Below are positions 40,930 to 50,200 of a stretch of 64,000 bases of DNA, piece by piece (the stretch's first letter is position 1; each line of letters starts with the position of its first letter). Source of the DNA: DASSUW01 sp963811895 (GTDB lineage: Bacteria; Actinomycetota; Thermoleophilia; Solirubrobacterales; Solirubrobacteraceae); assembly GCA_963811895.1 (NCBI GenBank), contig CAWETE010000015.1, forward strand, positions 186,001-250,000. Reading direction: 5' to 3'. The notes under the pieces were generated by a model that worked only from the letters and a program-made list of their open reading frames with translations, was not told where the DNA came from and made no database searches. A program made the translations under genes and the position numbers.

Positions 40930-41819
40930 CCCGCGGCCCGGCCGGCTTCGGCGAGGCGTTCCGCCATCCGGCGGTTCGCCTCGTCGATCATCTCGCCCTC
41001 GAACATCGCCGCCCCGCGGCCGGCGTCGGTGGCCTGCTTGTAGGCGGCGAGGAGCGCCTCGGCGCGCTCCCAGTCCTCGCGCGCGGGCGTGAAGACCTCG
41101 TTGACGATCTCGATCTGGCGCGGGTGGATCGTCCACTTGCCGTCCATCCCGAGCGCTCTTGCGAGCCGTGCCCGCTCTCGCAGCCCGTCGTCGTCGTCGA
41201 ACGCCGCGTAGGGGCCGTCGATCGCCTGGATGCCGGCGGCGCGGGCGGCGACGACGAGGCGGCTGAAGACGTAGTTGAGGTGGTCGCCGGGGTAGTGCTC
41301 GGGCGCGCCGCCGATCGTCGTGATCGGGATGCCGACCGCGGCGCTGTAGTCGCCCGGGCCGAAGATCAGCGTCTCCATGCGGGGAGACGCGGCGGCGATC
41401 GCCTCGCAGGCGAGCAGGCCGGTGGCGTCCTCGATCTGGGCCTCGATCCCGATCCGGTTCCGCAGCTCCTTGGCGAGCTCGATCTGGGTCAGCAGCTTGT
41501 CGGTCATCTCGACGTCGCCGGGAGTGCGGACCTTGGGCAGCATGATCGCGTGCAGGCGGTCGCCGGCCTGCTCGACGACGTCGATCAGGTCGCGGTAGTA
41601 GTGCGGCGTGTCGGTGCCGTTGACGCGCACGACGACGGTCTTGTCGCCGAAGTCCTGGTTCAGCGCCTCGATGACGAGGCGGCGCGCGTTCTCCTTCTCG
41701 GACTGGGCGACCGCGTCCTCGAGGTCGAGGAACACCTCGTCGGCCTCGAGGGACGGCGCCTTCGCCAGGAAGCGCTCGCTCGAGCCGGGCACGGCGTGGC
41801 AGGTGCGTCGGGGGCGCAT
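40914..41819 (-). CDS. HpcH/HpaI (CitE-like) CoA-ester lyase
   Basis: A 301-residue TIM-barrel lyase. Early ATG 41819 (RPRRTCHAVPGSSERF) is preferred to the frame start 27 bp upstream. Motifs are DEVFLDLEDAVAQSEKENAR (substrate and Mg site), VVVRVNGTDTPHYYRDL, IMLPKVRTPGDV, IGIEAQIEDATGLLACEAIA and LIFGPGDYSAAVG. By family it cleaves or forms CoA esters such as malyl-, methylmalyl- or citramalyl-CoA with Mg2+. It lies directly downstream of a second, larger lyase of the same family, and beyond that is a MaoC hydratase on the other strand; together they suggest a C4/C5-CoA ester pathway (for example mesaconate or itaconate). Confidence 0.85.
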   Translation of the reverse strand: MRPRRTCHAVPGSSERFLAKAPSLEADEVFLDLEDAVAQSEKENARRLVIEALNQDFGDKTVVVRVNGTDTPHYYRDLIDVVEQAGDRLHAIMLPKVRTPGDVEMTDKLLTQIELAKELRNRIGIEAQIEDATGLLACEAIAAASPRMETLIFGPGDYSAAVGIPITTIGGAPEHYPGDHLNYVFSRLVVAARAAGIQAIDGPYAAFDDDDGLRERARLARALGMDGKWTIHPRQIEIVNEVFTPAREDWERAEALLAAYKQATDAGRGAAMFEGEMIDEANRRMAERLAEAGRAAGYTQT

Positions 41820-41842
41820 ACGAGCGGGCAACCCTAACCCCC

Positions 41843-42882
41843 TCAATGCGGGAGCTCGTACGCCGCCGCGAGCTCGGGTCCTTGCGGGCGAGCATCTCCG
41901 CGAGGTCGACCATCACGCGGCACTGCTTCCAGGTCGCGTCGTCCTGCATCTTGCCGTCGATCATGTGCACGCCACGGCCGTCGGGGATCGCCTCGATGAC
42001 CTTCTTGGCGAAGGCGACCTCGCCGGGGTCGGGCGAGAAGACCTTGCGGGCGACGTCGAGCTGGGCGGGGTGCAGCGACCAGGCGCCGACGCAGCCCATC
42101 AGGTAGGCGGCGCGGAACTGGGCCTCGCAGCCCTCGACGTCGCGGATGTCGCCGAACGGGCCGTAGAACGGCAGGATGCCGGCGCCGGCGCAGGCGTCGA
42201 CCATGCGGCCGAGCGTGTAGTGCCACAGGTCCTGCTGCGCGGCCGTCCGCTCGTCGCCGGGGTCGCCGAGAACGAGGTAGCCGGGGTGGCCGCCGCCGAC
42301 GCGGGTGGTCTTCATGCGGCGGCTGGCGGCGAGGTCGGCGGGACCGAGGCTCATGCCCTGCATGCGCGGGGAGGCGGTGGCGATCTCCTCGACGTTGGCG
42401 ACGCCCTGGGCGGTCTCGAGGATCGCGTGGACCAGGATCGGCTTCTTCAGCTCCGCGCGCGCCTCGAGCTGGGCCAGCAGCCGGTCGACGTAGTGGATGT
42501 CCCACGGGCCCTCGACCTTCGGGACCATCACGACGTCGAGCTTGTGGCCGATCGCCTCGACGATCTGCGTGAGGTCGTCGAGCACCCACGGCGACTCGAG
42601 CGCGTTCACCCGCGTCCACAGCTGCGTCTCGCCGAGCTCGATGTCCTTGCCGACCCTGATCAGGCCCTCGCGTGCGGCCTCCTTGCGGTCGACCGGGATC
42701 GCGTCCTCGAGGTTGCCGAGCAGGATGTCGGTCTGGGTCGCGATGTCGGCCGCCTTGCCGACCATCTTCTCGTTGGAGAAGTCGAGGAAATGGATCATCC
42801 GGCTCGGCCGGACCGGGATCTCTCTCAGCGGTTCAGGGGCGCCGATGGCCAGCGGCTCGAAGAAGGAACGGGGGTTGCGCAT
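41843..42882 (-). CDS. HpcH/HpaI (malyl/methylmalyl-CoA lyase-like) protein, frameshifted near its end
   Basis: A lyase of about 346 residues: RPSRMIHFLDFSNEKMVGKA, LLGNLEDAIPVDRKEAAREG, VVMVPKVEGPWDIHYVDRLL, ILVHAILETAQGVANVEEIA, MSLGPADLAASRRMKTT and FYGPFGDIRDVEGCEAQFRA are all typical of the L-malyl-CoA/beta-methylmalyl-CoA lyase branch. The frame breaks only at ARKDP; one missing base near 41876-41879 would give ELAAAYELPH and a stop at 41843. Without the fix the frame runs on for hundreds of codons, which is not credible. The natural partner is the adjacent smaller lyase. It is divergent from the MaoC hydratase gene (29 bp), which fits a shared function. Confidence 0.83.
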
Positions 42883-42911
42883 GGGCGCCGGATCGTAGAG
42901 TCCCCGGGCCT

Positions 42912-43430
42912 ATGAGCACTTCAGTCGACACCGATCAGCGCTCCCGCGAGGCCTCGGGCGCGCATCCCTACGGCCGCTACTTCGAGGAGTTCGAGGTCGG
43001 CGCCGTCTACAAGCACTGGCCGGCCAAGACGGTGACCGAGGCGGACGACCACCTGTTCTGCCTGATCACCATGAACCACCACCCGCTGCACATCAACGAC
43101 GTCTACGCGGCCGGGTCACAGCAGGGCCGCAACGTCGTGGTGGGGCCGTACGTCTACTCGCTGGCGCTGGGCATGAGCGTGTCCGACATCTCGGGCAAGG
43201 CGATCGCCAACCTCGCCACCGAGGAGCTCTCGCACCCCGCGCCCGTCTTCCACGGCGACACGCTGTTCGCCGAGACCGAGGTGCTCGAGGTGCGAGAGTC
43301 GCGCTCGAAGCCCGACCGCGGGACCGTGAAGGTGCACACACGGGTCCTCAACCAGGACGGCGTCCTGGTCGCCGAGTTCAAGCGGCTCGTGCTGGTGCCC
43401 AAGCGGGAAACGTCAACGGCGGCTGGGTAG
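42912..43430 (+). CDS. MaoC-like hydratase
   Basis: A 172-residue single hot-dog domain: GRYFEEFEVGAVYKHWPAKT, ITMNHHPLHINDVYAAGSQQ, VVGPYVYSLALGMSVSDISG and ATEELSHPAPVFHGDTLFAE. It is close to the mesaconyl-CoA or related enoyl-CoA hydratase subgroup that occurs next to CitE-like lyases. The hydratase catalytic pair is usually D-x4-H; here the corresponding positions are N-H-H-P-L-H, so the Asp is replaced by Asn. Divergent from the lyase gene. Its last codons (ETSTAAG) and stop (TAG 43428-43430) lie inside the left terminal repeat of the element at 43409, so this C-terminus may not be original. Confidence 0.8.
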   Translation: MSTSVDTDQRSREASGAHPYGRYFEEFEVGAVYKHWPAKTVTEADDHLFCLITMNHHPLHINDVYAAGSQQGRNVVVGPYVYSLALGMSVSDISGKAIANLATEELSHPAPVFHGDTLFAETEVLEVRESRSKPDRGTVKVHTRVLNQDGVLVAEFKRLVLVPKRETSTAAG

Positions 43431-43591
43431 GGAGGCGGGGGTGCATTTCGTCACCCGGCTGCCGCGATCGAGCTCCGAGGTGACGTTTGGCACCTATACG
43501 GTGCGCAACGTCACCCGATGCGACGGGACGGCCCGACGGGTGACGAAATGCACCCCCATCCGGGCCTTCCCTCAATGCCGAAGTTGAAGTT
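43409..43591. repeat. Structured inverted-repeat element, copy C (with 21-bp inner palindrome)
   Basis: The left end AACGTCAACGGCGGCTGGGT plus AGGG (43409-43432) matches copies A and B; the right end (43569-43591) is a weaker inverted copy. Inside, GGGGGTGCATTTCGTCACCC plus G (43437-43457) is repeated perfectly in reverse at 43537-43557. Nested within is the hairpin GGTGACGTT-TG-GCACC (43479-43494), loop TATAC, GGTGC-GC-AACGTCACC (43500-43515). GGTGACG thus occurs four times, alternating in strand, exactly 30 bp apart (43449, 43479, 43509, 43539). It lies in the only long gap between convergent genes. Confidence 0.8.
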
Positions 43592-43593
43592 CG

Positions 43594-43845
43594 TCAGGCG
43601 CGGCGCTCGACCACGGGGCGCGACGCGGTCTGGCGGCGCGGGCGGCTGAGCGCGCCGCGCACCGATCCGAGGGCGCGCGAGACCGGGCCACGGACGGCCA
43701 TGCCGGTGATGACGACGGCGGCGAGGATCAGCTCGAGGATGAGCGGAGTCGGGCTCGGGCCGGCGGCGGCGGTGGACGCTGCGGCGGCGGGGGCGGCGAA
43801 GATCAGGATTGCGGCGGTGGTGGCGACGGCGACACGGTTGACCAT
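43594..43845 (-). CDS. Small exported single-TM protein, unknown function
   Basis: An 83-residue protein with an N-terminal signal sequence (NRVAVATTAAILIFAAPAAA), a short Ala/Pro spacer, one hydrophobic helix (LILELILAAVVITGMAVRG) and a basic C-terminal tail (SRPRRQTASRPVVERRA). It looks like a small membrane-anchored protein with a positive cytosolic tail. ATG 43845; a large repeat protein gene lies just upstream (52 bp). Nothing links it to a known family. Confidence 0.6.
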   Translation of the reverse strand: MVNRVAVATTAAILIFAAPAAAASTAAAGPSPTPLILELILAAVVITGMAVRGPVSRALGSVRGALSRPRRQTASRPVVERRA

Positions 43846-43897
43846 GGGCCGAAGACTGCGCCCCGCTGCTTGTCGAATCCTTGGCGCGAGCTTGGTG

Positions 43898-45319
43898 TCA
43901 GCGTGACGGCGGCTCTGCGGTCTCGACGGCGTCCGGAATCGCCAGCGGCCGGGGCTCGCCGTCGCCGCGCCAGACGAACCGCTGCGCGTACCACGAGGTC
44001 CCGACGCCGGCGCGCTCCCAGCCGGCCGCGACGAGCGCGGAGACCAGGACCTTGACGGTGGCGATCATCTCGGGGGTCGGCGGCTCGGGGTCGGTCATGA
44101 GCGTCCAGCGCAGCGAGGGGGACTCGCCGATCGACTTGCGCCGCCCGCCGCCGGGCGCGCCCGCCATCGCCCGGAACGCGGACTTGAGGTAGCCCGCCTT
44201 CCACGCGATCTCGCAGGTCCAGAGCGTCTCGGCGTCCTCGGGCCACGGCTGCGCGCGGGCGAACCGGCGGGCGGGGACGACGGGCTCGGGCTCCGGCGCG
44301 CCCGCGCGGAGCGCCTCGGGCGCATCGGAGAGCGGCGTCGGCGGGACCGCGCGCCGGGGCGGCCGCGCGTCGCGCCGCGGCAGCTCGGGGGCGGCGCCGA
44401 GCGGCCCCGTGGGAGCCGCCGTGGGCGCGCGGGCGACACGCGGGGGCGCGACGACGTCGGGCGCGACGACCTCGGGCGCGACCGGCTCCTCGACGATCTC
44501 GTGCGCGGCCGGCTCCTCGACGAGCTCGGCGGCGACGGGCTCCTCGACGATCTCGTGCGTGACCGGGTCCTCGACGAGCTCGGCGGCGGCTGGCTCCTCG
44601 ATGACCTCGTGCGCGACCGGCTCCTCGACGATCTCGGCGGCGGCGGGCTCCTCGATGACCTCGTGCGCGACCGGCTCCTCGCGGGGCGCCGCCTCGGCGG
44701 CCGCCTCCTCGATCACCTCGTGGTGGGTCGCGGTGGCGGCCGGCTCCTCGACGACCGGCTCGGGCGGCGGGGGCGCGGGAGCGGCGCGGAACCGCAGGAT
44801 CCTCGGGCCGCCGGACCGCACGGGCGCCGGCGGGGGCGGTGGGGCGGGCGGCGCAGGGGCCACCAGCGCGACGGGCTTCGGGTCCTGCACCACCGGCTCG
44901 GGCGGCGGAGGCGCCGGACGGACGGGCAGGGACGGGGTCGGCTCGGGCGCGGGGCGCTCCTTGGCGACCGCCGTCCGCCGCGCCGCGCGGCGGCGGCGCT
45001 GGAGCTGCCCGCCCGACAGCCCGACCGCGAAGGCGAGCACGATCCCGCCCAGCAGCGCGGGCACGGGCAGGCCCTCGGTCGCGAGTGGATTCGGCACGAT
45101 GGCGCGCTCGGCCGCGGCGTCGGCGTCCTCCGCCAGCCGCTCCTGCTCCGCCAGGGCCGGTGCCGCGATCGTCATCGAGTGGACACCGGCGGCCATCACC
45201 GCCAGCACCACCATCGCAACCGTCAGATACCACCAATTCGTTCGCAGAACATGGATGGTCGCCCGCATCGGCCGTATCCGGCCTAGACGATCCGTCAGGT
45301 CGTTAGTTGTGAGCGCCAC
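43898..45319 (-). CDS. Membrane-anchored protein with acidic EEP[AV]-repeat region, unknown function
   Basis: A 473-residue protein starting at GTG 45319; a second start (ATG 45268, before RATIHVLRTNWW) is possible. Two hydrophobic segments (about residues 28-50 and 85-105) flank a short extracytoplasmic loop. The large remainder is Pro/Ala/Glu-rich with an 18-residue repeat (for example EEPVAHEVIEEPAAAEIV) four times over. The C-terminal 120 residues form a compact part (AETLWTCEIAWKAGYLKSAF, and ATVKVLVSALVAAGWERAGV), perhaps a small sensory or binding domain. Divergent from PEPCK over a 75-bp region with palindromes. It could be a cell-wall spacer or scaffold. No enzyme motif is seen. Confidence 0.65.
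   Translation of the reverse strand: MALTTNDLTDRLGRIRPMRATIHVLRTNWWYLTVAMVVLAVMAAGVHSMTIAAPALAEQERLAEDADAAAERAIVPNPLATEGLPVPALLGGIVLAFAVGLSGGQLQRRRRAARRTAVAKERPAPEPTPSLPVRPAPPPPEPVVQDPKPVALVAPAPPAPPPPPAPVRSGGPRILRFRAAPAPPPPEPVVEEPAATATHHEVIEEAAAEAAPREEPVAHEVIEEPAAAEIVEEPVAHEVIEEPAAAELVEDPVTHEIVEEPVAAELVEEPAAHEIVEEPVAPEVVAPDVVAPPRVARAPTAAPTGPLGAAPELPRRDARPPRRAVPPTPLSDAPEALRAGAPEPEPVVPARRFARAQPWPEDAETLWTCEIAWKAGYLKSAFRAMAGAPGGGRRKSIGESPSLRWTLMTDPEPPTPEMIATVKVLVSALVAAGWERAGVGTSWYAQRFVWRGDGEPRPLAIPDAVETAEPPSR
44464..44690 (-). repeat. In-gene tandem repeat coding EEP[AV]xHE-type units
   Basis: About four 54-bp units (each two 27-bp halves) lie inside the 43898-45319 gene and code for EEPVAHEVI and EEPAAAEIV halves. 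The units differ mostly by synonymous and Ala/Val changes, so the array probably changes length between strains. Confidence 0.8.
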
Positions 45320-45341
45320 TGAAACAAGGGTTCGTCCGGGT

Positions 45342-45362
45342 ATGGCAAAGTGCCATCTTTGC
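45342..45362. promoter_or_regulatory. Overlapping palindromes in the PEPCK/repeat-protein divergent region
   Basis: ATGGCA-AAG-TGCCAT (45342-45356) is perfect, and GCAAAG-TGCCAT-CTTTGC (45345-45362) overlaps it. They lie 33-53 bp before the PEPCK GTG and 23-43 bp from the divergent gene's start. This looks like a binding site for a regulator of gluconeogenesis, identity unknown. Confidence 0.45.
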
Positions 45363-45394
45363 GCTTTCGGACCTTGAGAGGTTGAACCTAAACC

Positions 45395-47182
45395 GTGACG
45401 ATCGAGACCACCGCCATGACCTCGAACCAGAAGCTGCTGCGCTGGGTGGAGGAGGTGGCGGAGCTGACCCAGCCGGACTCGATCCACTGGTGCGACGGTT
45501 CCGCGGAGGAATATGACCGGCTCGCGCAAGCCCTCGTCGACGCAGGGACCTTCGAGCGCCTGAACGACGCCAAGCGCCCGAACTCCTACCTGGCGCTCTC
45601 CGACCCCAACGACGTCGCCCGCGTCGAGGACCGCACCTTCATCTGCAGCCTGAAGGAAGAGGACGCCGGGCCGACCAACCACTGGCGCGATCCGCAGGAG
45701 ATGCGCGAGCTGCTGAACGAGAAGTTCCGCGGCGCGATGCGCGGCCACACGATGTACGTGGTGCCGTTCAGCATGGGCCCGCTCGGCTCGGACATCGCCG
45801 AGATCGGCGTCCAGCTCACCGACTCCGCCTACGTGGCGACCAGCATGCGGATCATGACCCGCATGGGCAAGGGCGCCCTCGACGTCCTCGGCGACGAGGG
45901 CGACTTCGTGCCCTGCCTGCACAGCGTCGGCGCCCCGAACGACACCAGCCCCTGGCCGTGCAACGAGGAGAAGTACATCGTCCACTTCCCCGAGACGCGC
46001 GAGATCTGGTCGTTCGGCTCCGGCTACGGCGGCAACGCGCTGCTCGGCAAGAAGTGCCTCGCCCTCCGGATCGCCAGCGTGATGGCGCGCGACGAGGGCT
46101 GGCTCGCCGAGCACATGCTGATCATCAAGGTCACCTCGCCGGAGGGGAGGTCGAAGGTCCTGACCGGCGCCTTCCCCAGCGCCTCGGGCAAGACCAACCT
46201 GGCCATGATGGTGCCGAACCTGCCCGGCTGGAAGGTCGAGACGATCGGCGACGACATCGCGTGGATGAAGTTCGGCGACGACGGCCGCCTGTACGCGGTC
46301 AACCCCGAGGCCGGCTTCTTCGGCGTGGCGCCCAACACCAGCTACGCGACGAACCCGAACGCGATCAAGACGATCAAGAAGAACACGATCTTCACGAACT
46401 GCGCGAAGACCGACGACGGCGACATCTGGTGGGAGGGCGGCACGCCCGACCCGCCCGCGCACGCCATCGACTGGAAGGGCGACGACTGGACGCCCGACTC
46501 CGACACCAAGGCCGCGCATCCGAACGCCCGCTTCACGACGCCGGCCGCGCAGTGCCCGTCGATCGCCCCCGAATGGGAGGACCCCAAGGGCGTGCCGGTC
46601 GACGCGTTCCTGTTCGGCGGCCGCCGCGCCAACGTCATCCCGCTCGTGCGCGAGGCGTTCGACTGGGAGCACGGCGTCTACATGGGCGCGACCATGAGCG
46701 TCGAGACCACGGCCGCGGCCGCCGGCGAGGTCGGCGCCCTGCGCTTCGACCCGATGGCCATGCTCCCGTTCGCCGGCTACAACATGGCCGACTACATGGC
46801 CCACTGGCTGAAGGCGGGCCGCCGCGAGGGCGTCAAGCTGCCGCGGATCTTCAACGTCAACTGGTTCCGCAAGGACGAGGACGGCAAGTTCCTGTGGCCC
46901 GGATTCGGCGACAACGCGCGCGTGCTGGCGTGGATCTTCCACCGCCTCGACGACGACGCCGGCGCCCGCGACACGCCGATCGGCTGCGTCCCGCGCGCCG
47001 AGGACCTCGACCTGACGGGGCTCGACATCACCCCCGAGCACCTCGAGGAGCTGCTCAGCGTCGACGAGGAGGGCCTGCGCGCCGAGCTCGAGCAGGTGGG
47101 CGAGTTCCTCGAGCGGTTCGGCGACCGCCTGCCGCCCGAGATGCGCGCCCAGCACGAAGCCTTGCAGGCCAAGCTGGCATAG
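45395..47182 (+). CDS. pckG: Phosphoenolpyruvate carboxykinase (GTP)
   Basis: A 595-residue enzyme that converts oxaloacetate plus GTP to phosphoenolpyruvate, CO2 and GDP, the first committed step of gluconeogenesis. Blocks seen: VPFSMGPLGSDIAEIGVQLT (substrate loop), GSGYGGNALLGKKCLALRIA, the P-loop AFPSASGKTNLAMM, the metal-binding IGDDIAWMKFGDDGRLYAVN and the guanine-specificity region FPFAGYN-like (MLPFAGYNMADYMAHW). Length is normal for the GTP class. GTG start at 45395; a palindromic region lies between it and the divergent repeat-protein gene. The next gene starts 17 bp downstream, so glutamate dehydrogenase may share its transcript, which suits growth on amino acids. Confidence 0.96.
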   Translation: MTIETTAMTSNQKLLRWVEEVAELTQPDSIHWCDGSAEEYDRLAQALVDAGTFERLNDAKRPNSYLALSDPNDVARVEDRTFICSLKEEDAGPTNHWRDPQEMRELLNEKFRGAMRGHTMYVVPFSMGPLGSDIAEIGVQLTDSAYVATSMRIMTRMGKGALDVLGDEGDFVPCLHSVGAPNDTSPWPCNEEKYIVHFPETREIWSFGSGYGGNALLGKKCLALRIASVMARDEGWLAEHMLIIKVTSPEGRSKVLTGAFPSASGKTNLAMMVPNLPGWKVETIGDDIAWMKFGDDGRLYAVNPEAGFFGVAPNTSYATNPNAIKTIKKNTIFTNCAKTDDGDIWWEGGTPDPPAHAIDWKGDDWTPDSDTKAAHPNARFTTPAAQCPSIAPEWEDPKGVPVDAFLFGGRRANVIPLVREAFDWEHGVYMGATMSVETTAAAAGEVGALRFDPMAMLPFAGYNMADYMAHWLKAGRREGVKLPRIFNVNWFRKDEDGKFLWPGFGDNARVLAWIFHRLDDDAGARDTPIGCVPRAEDLDLTGLDITPEHLEELLSVDEEGLRAELEQVGEFLERFGDRLPPEMRAQHEALQAKLA

Positions 47183-47201
47183 ACCTGCCCGGAAGGGCAT
47201 G

Positions 47202-50200
47202 ATGGGGGATGCCGTGAGCCTCGCGGAGGAGACCGAGTCCGGCTCGCCGCCGGCGAGCAGGCTGCTGGAGCTGATCGGGGAGAAGGTCCCCGCCGAACGC
47301 GCGGACGCCGTCCGCGCGTTCGCCCAGGCCTACCTGCGACGCCTCTCCGGCGACGCGTCGGAGGGGATCCCGCCCGAGCAGATGGCCGCCGAGGTCATCG
47401 ACGCGTTCGAGTTCGCGTCCGCGCGCGGCGACGAGCCGATCGCCGTCCGCGCCTTCAACCCGACCATCGCCGAGCACGGCTACGAGCCGCTCGGCTCGGT
47501 CGTGGAGACCAACACCGACGACTGGCCGTTCCTGGTCGACAGCGTCTCCGGCGCCCTGGAGTCGCACCGGCTCGAGGTCGCGCGGCTGCTGCACCCGGTG
47601 ATCGGCGTCGAGCGCGACGGCGACGGCCGCATCGTCAGCGTCGGCCGGGCGCGCGACGCCAAGCAGCGCGAGTCGGTCATGCACTTCGACCTCGCCCGCA
47701 GGCTGAACGACGAGCAGCTGGAGGAGGTCGACCGCGCCGTCCGCGAGGCGCTCGTCGCCGTGCGCAAGGTCGTGACCGACTTCAAGGCGTTGACCGAGCG
47801 CGTCGACGACATGGTCACGGTCGCCCGCGCGGGCACCGCCCGCTATCCGCGCGACGAGGTCCACGAGGTCGCCGACTTCCTCGAGTGGCTGCTGAAGGGC
47901 AACTTCGTGCTGCTCGGGGCGCGCGAGTACGAGATCTCCGAGGCCGGCATCTGCGTGGTCGCCGACTCGGGGCTCGGGATCCTGCGCGACGAGGAGCGCT
48001 CGACCTTCGCGACCAGCGTGCCGCTCTCGGACCTGCCGCCCGGCATCCGCGAGCGCGCCACGAGCGGCGACCTGCTGCTGGTCGCCAAGACCAACGCCAC
48101 GTCGCCGGTCCACAAGTTCGAGCGCATGGACTACATCGGCGTCCGCAGCGTCTCCCGCACCGGCGAGATCATCGGCGAGTCGCGGCTGCTCGGGCTCTTC
48201 ACGTCCAAGGCCTACGCCGAGCGCGCCTCGGAGACGCCGCTGCTGCACCGCAAGCTGCGTCAGGCGCTCGACGCCGAGGACCTGATCGAGGGCTCGCACG
48301 ACTACAAGGCCGCCGTCGCGCTGTTCGACTCCTTCCCGAAGGAGGAGCTGTTCGCCGCGCCGGTCGAGGACCTGCGCCGCGCGGTGGTCGCGCTCATCGG
48401 GCTCGAGGGCTCAGACCGCGTGCGCCTGCTCGGGCGCCGCGACACCGACGACCGCAGCGCTTCGATCATCCTCGCCCTCCCGCGGGAGCGCTACAGCACC
48501 AAGCTCGTCTCGCGCGTGACGGCCATGCTGAAGGAGCGCTTCGAGACTCACTCCGTCGAGGCCCAGCACGTGTTCGACGAGCGCCAGCGGGCGCGCGTGC
48601 ACTTCTCCGTGCACTGCGCCGAGGGGCTGCCGGAGGTCGCGATGCGCGCCCTCGAGGAGGAGGCGATCGCGCTCGCCCGCACCTGGGACGACGCTCTGGC
48701 CGACGCGCTCGGCAAGAGCGGCCGCGCGCTGGCCCGCACCTGGGCGTCGCGCTTCCCGGAGCACTACAAGGGCTACACGACGCCGGAGCTCGCCGCGATC
48801 GACGTCGCCTGCTTCGCGCGCCTGGACGACGGCGAGTCGTTCGTGGTCAGCCTGCACCCGATCGGCGACGCCCGGCCGAGCCGGGTCGCGCTCTACAAGC
48901 GCGGCGGCAAGATCGAGCTCTCGCGCGCGATGCCGATGCTCGAGGACCTCGGCCTGCGCGTGATCGAGGAGATCTCCACCCGCCTGCGCGGCCCGCAGGA
49001 GATGTGGGTGCAGGAGTTCCGCGTGCTCGGGCCGGGCGACGATCCGCTCGACCTCGAGGACGTCCGGCGACCGCGTGGCGGAGTCGATCGGGGCCGTCTA
49101 TCGCGGCATCGCCGAGTCGGATCCGCTGAACCGGCTCGTGATCACGGCCGGTCTCAACCGCAGCCAGGTCGCCATCCTGCGCGCGTACCGCAAGTACCGC
49201 CAGCGGATCGGCTCGCGCTTCACCGAGGCGTACCAGAACGACGTGCTGGTGGCCAACTCGCCGATCACGGCCAAGCTCGTCCGCTACTTCGAGCTGCGCT
49301 TCGACCCCGGCATCGAGCCGGACGAGAGCGGCGAGGCCGAGCTGCGCGAGGAGATCCTGGCGGACCTCGAGAACGTCGCCTCGATCGACCACGACCGCAT
49401 CCTGCGCAACCAGCTCGGCGCGATCGAGGCCACGCTGCGCACCAGCGCCTACAAGGAAGGCCGCGGCGCGACGGCGTTCAAGCTGCGGTCGGCCGACGTG
49501 CCGGCGATCCCGATGCCGTCGCCGGAGTTCGAGATCTACGTCTACGCGCCGGAGATCGAGGGCATCCACCTGCGCGGCGGCAAGATCGCCCGCGGCGGCA
49601 TCCGCTTCAGCGACCGCATGGACTACCGCACCGAGGTCTACGGCCTCATGCGGGCGCAGCTGACCAAGAACGCGATCATCGTCCCGGCCGGCGCCAAGGG
49701 CGGCTTCATCGTCAAGACGACGCCGATCGACAAGGAGACGATCCAGAAGTCGTACGTCACCTACATCCGGGCGCTGCTCGACGTCACCGACAACCTGGTC
49801 GACGGCGAGGTCGTGCACCCGGAGGGCGTGCGCGTGCGCGACGAGGACGACACCTACCTGGTGGTCGCCGCCGACAAGGGCACGGCGACGTTCTCCGACA
49901 CCGCCAACGCCGTCGCGCGCGACTACGGGTTCTGGCTCGACGACGCGTTCGCCTCCGGCGGCTCGGTCGGCTACGACCACAAGAAGCTCGGCATCACCGC
50001 GCGCGGCGCCTGGGAGTCGGTCAAGCGGCACTTCCGCGAGCTCGGCATGGATCCCGCGCGCGACGAGTTCACCGTGGTCGGGATCGGTGACATGTCCGGC
50101 GACGTGTTCGGCAACGGGATGCTGCTGAGCGACAAGATCAAGCTGATCGGCGCCTACGACCACCGGCACGTGTTCGTCGACCCGGACCCGGATCCCGCCA

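Noticed and set aside
39631..42882. A 1083-codon minus-strand frame that would fuse the CitE-like lyase to antisense sequence of its neighbours
   Set aside because: The run-on part has no protein-like composition; it results from the missing base near 41877.
44100..47200. Very long minus-strand frame antisense to PEPCK and the start of GDH
   Set aside because: It is a shadow of pckG. Only the portion after GTG 45319 is coding.
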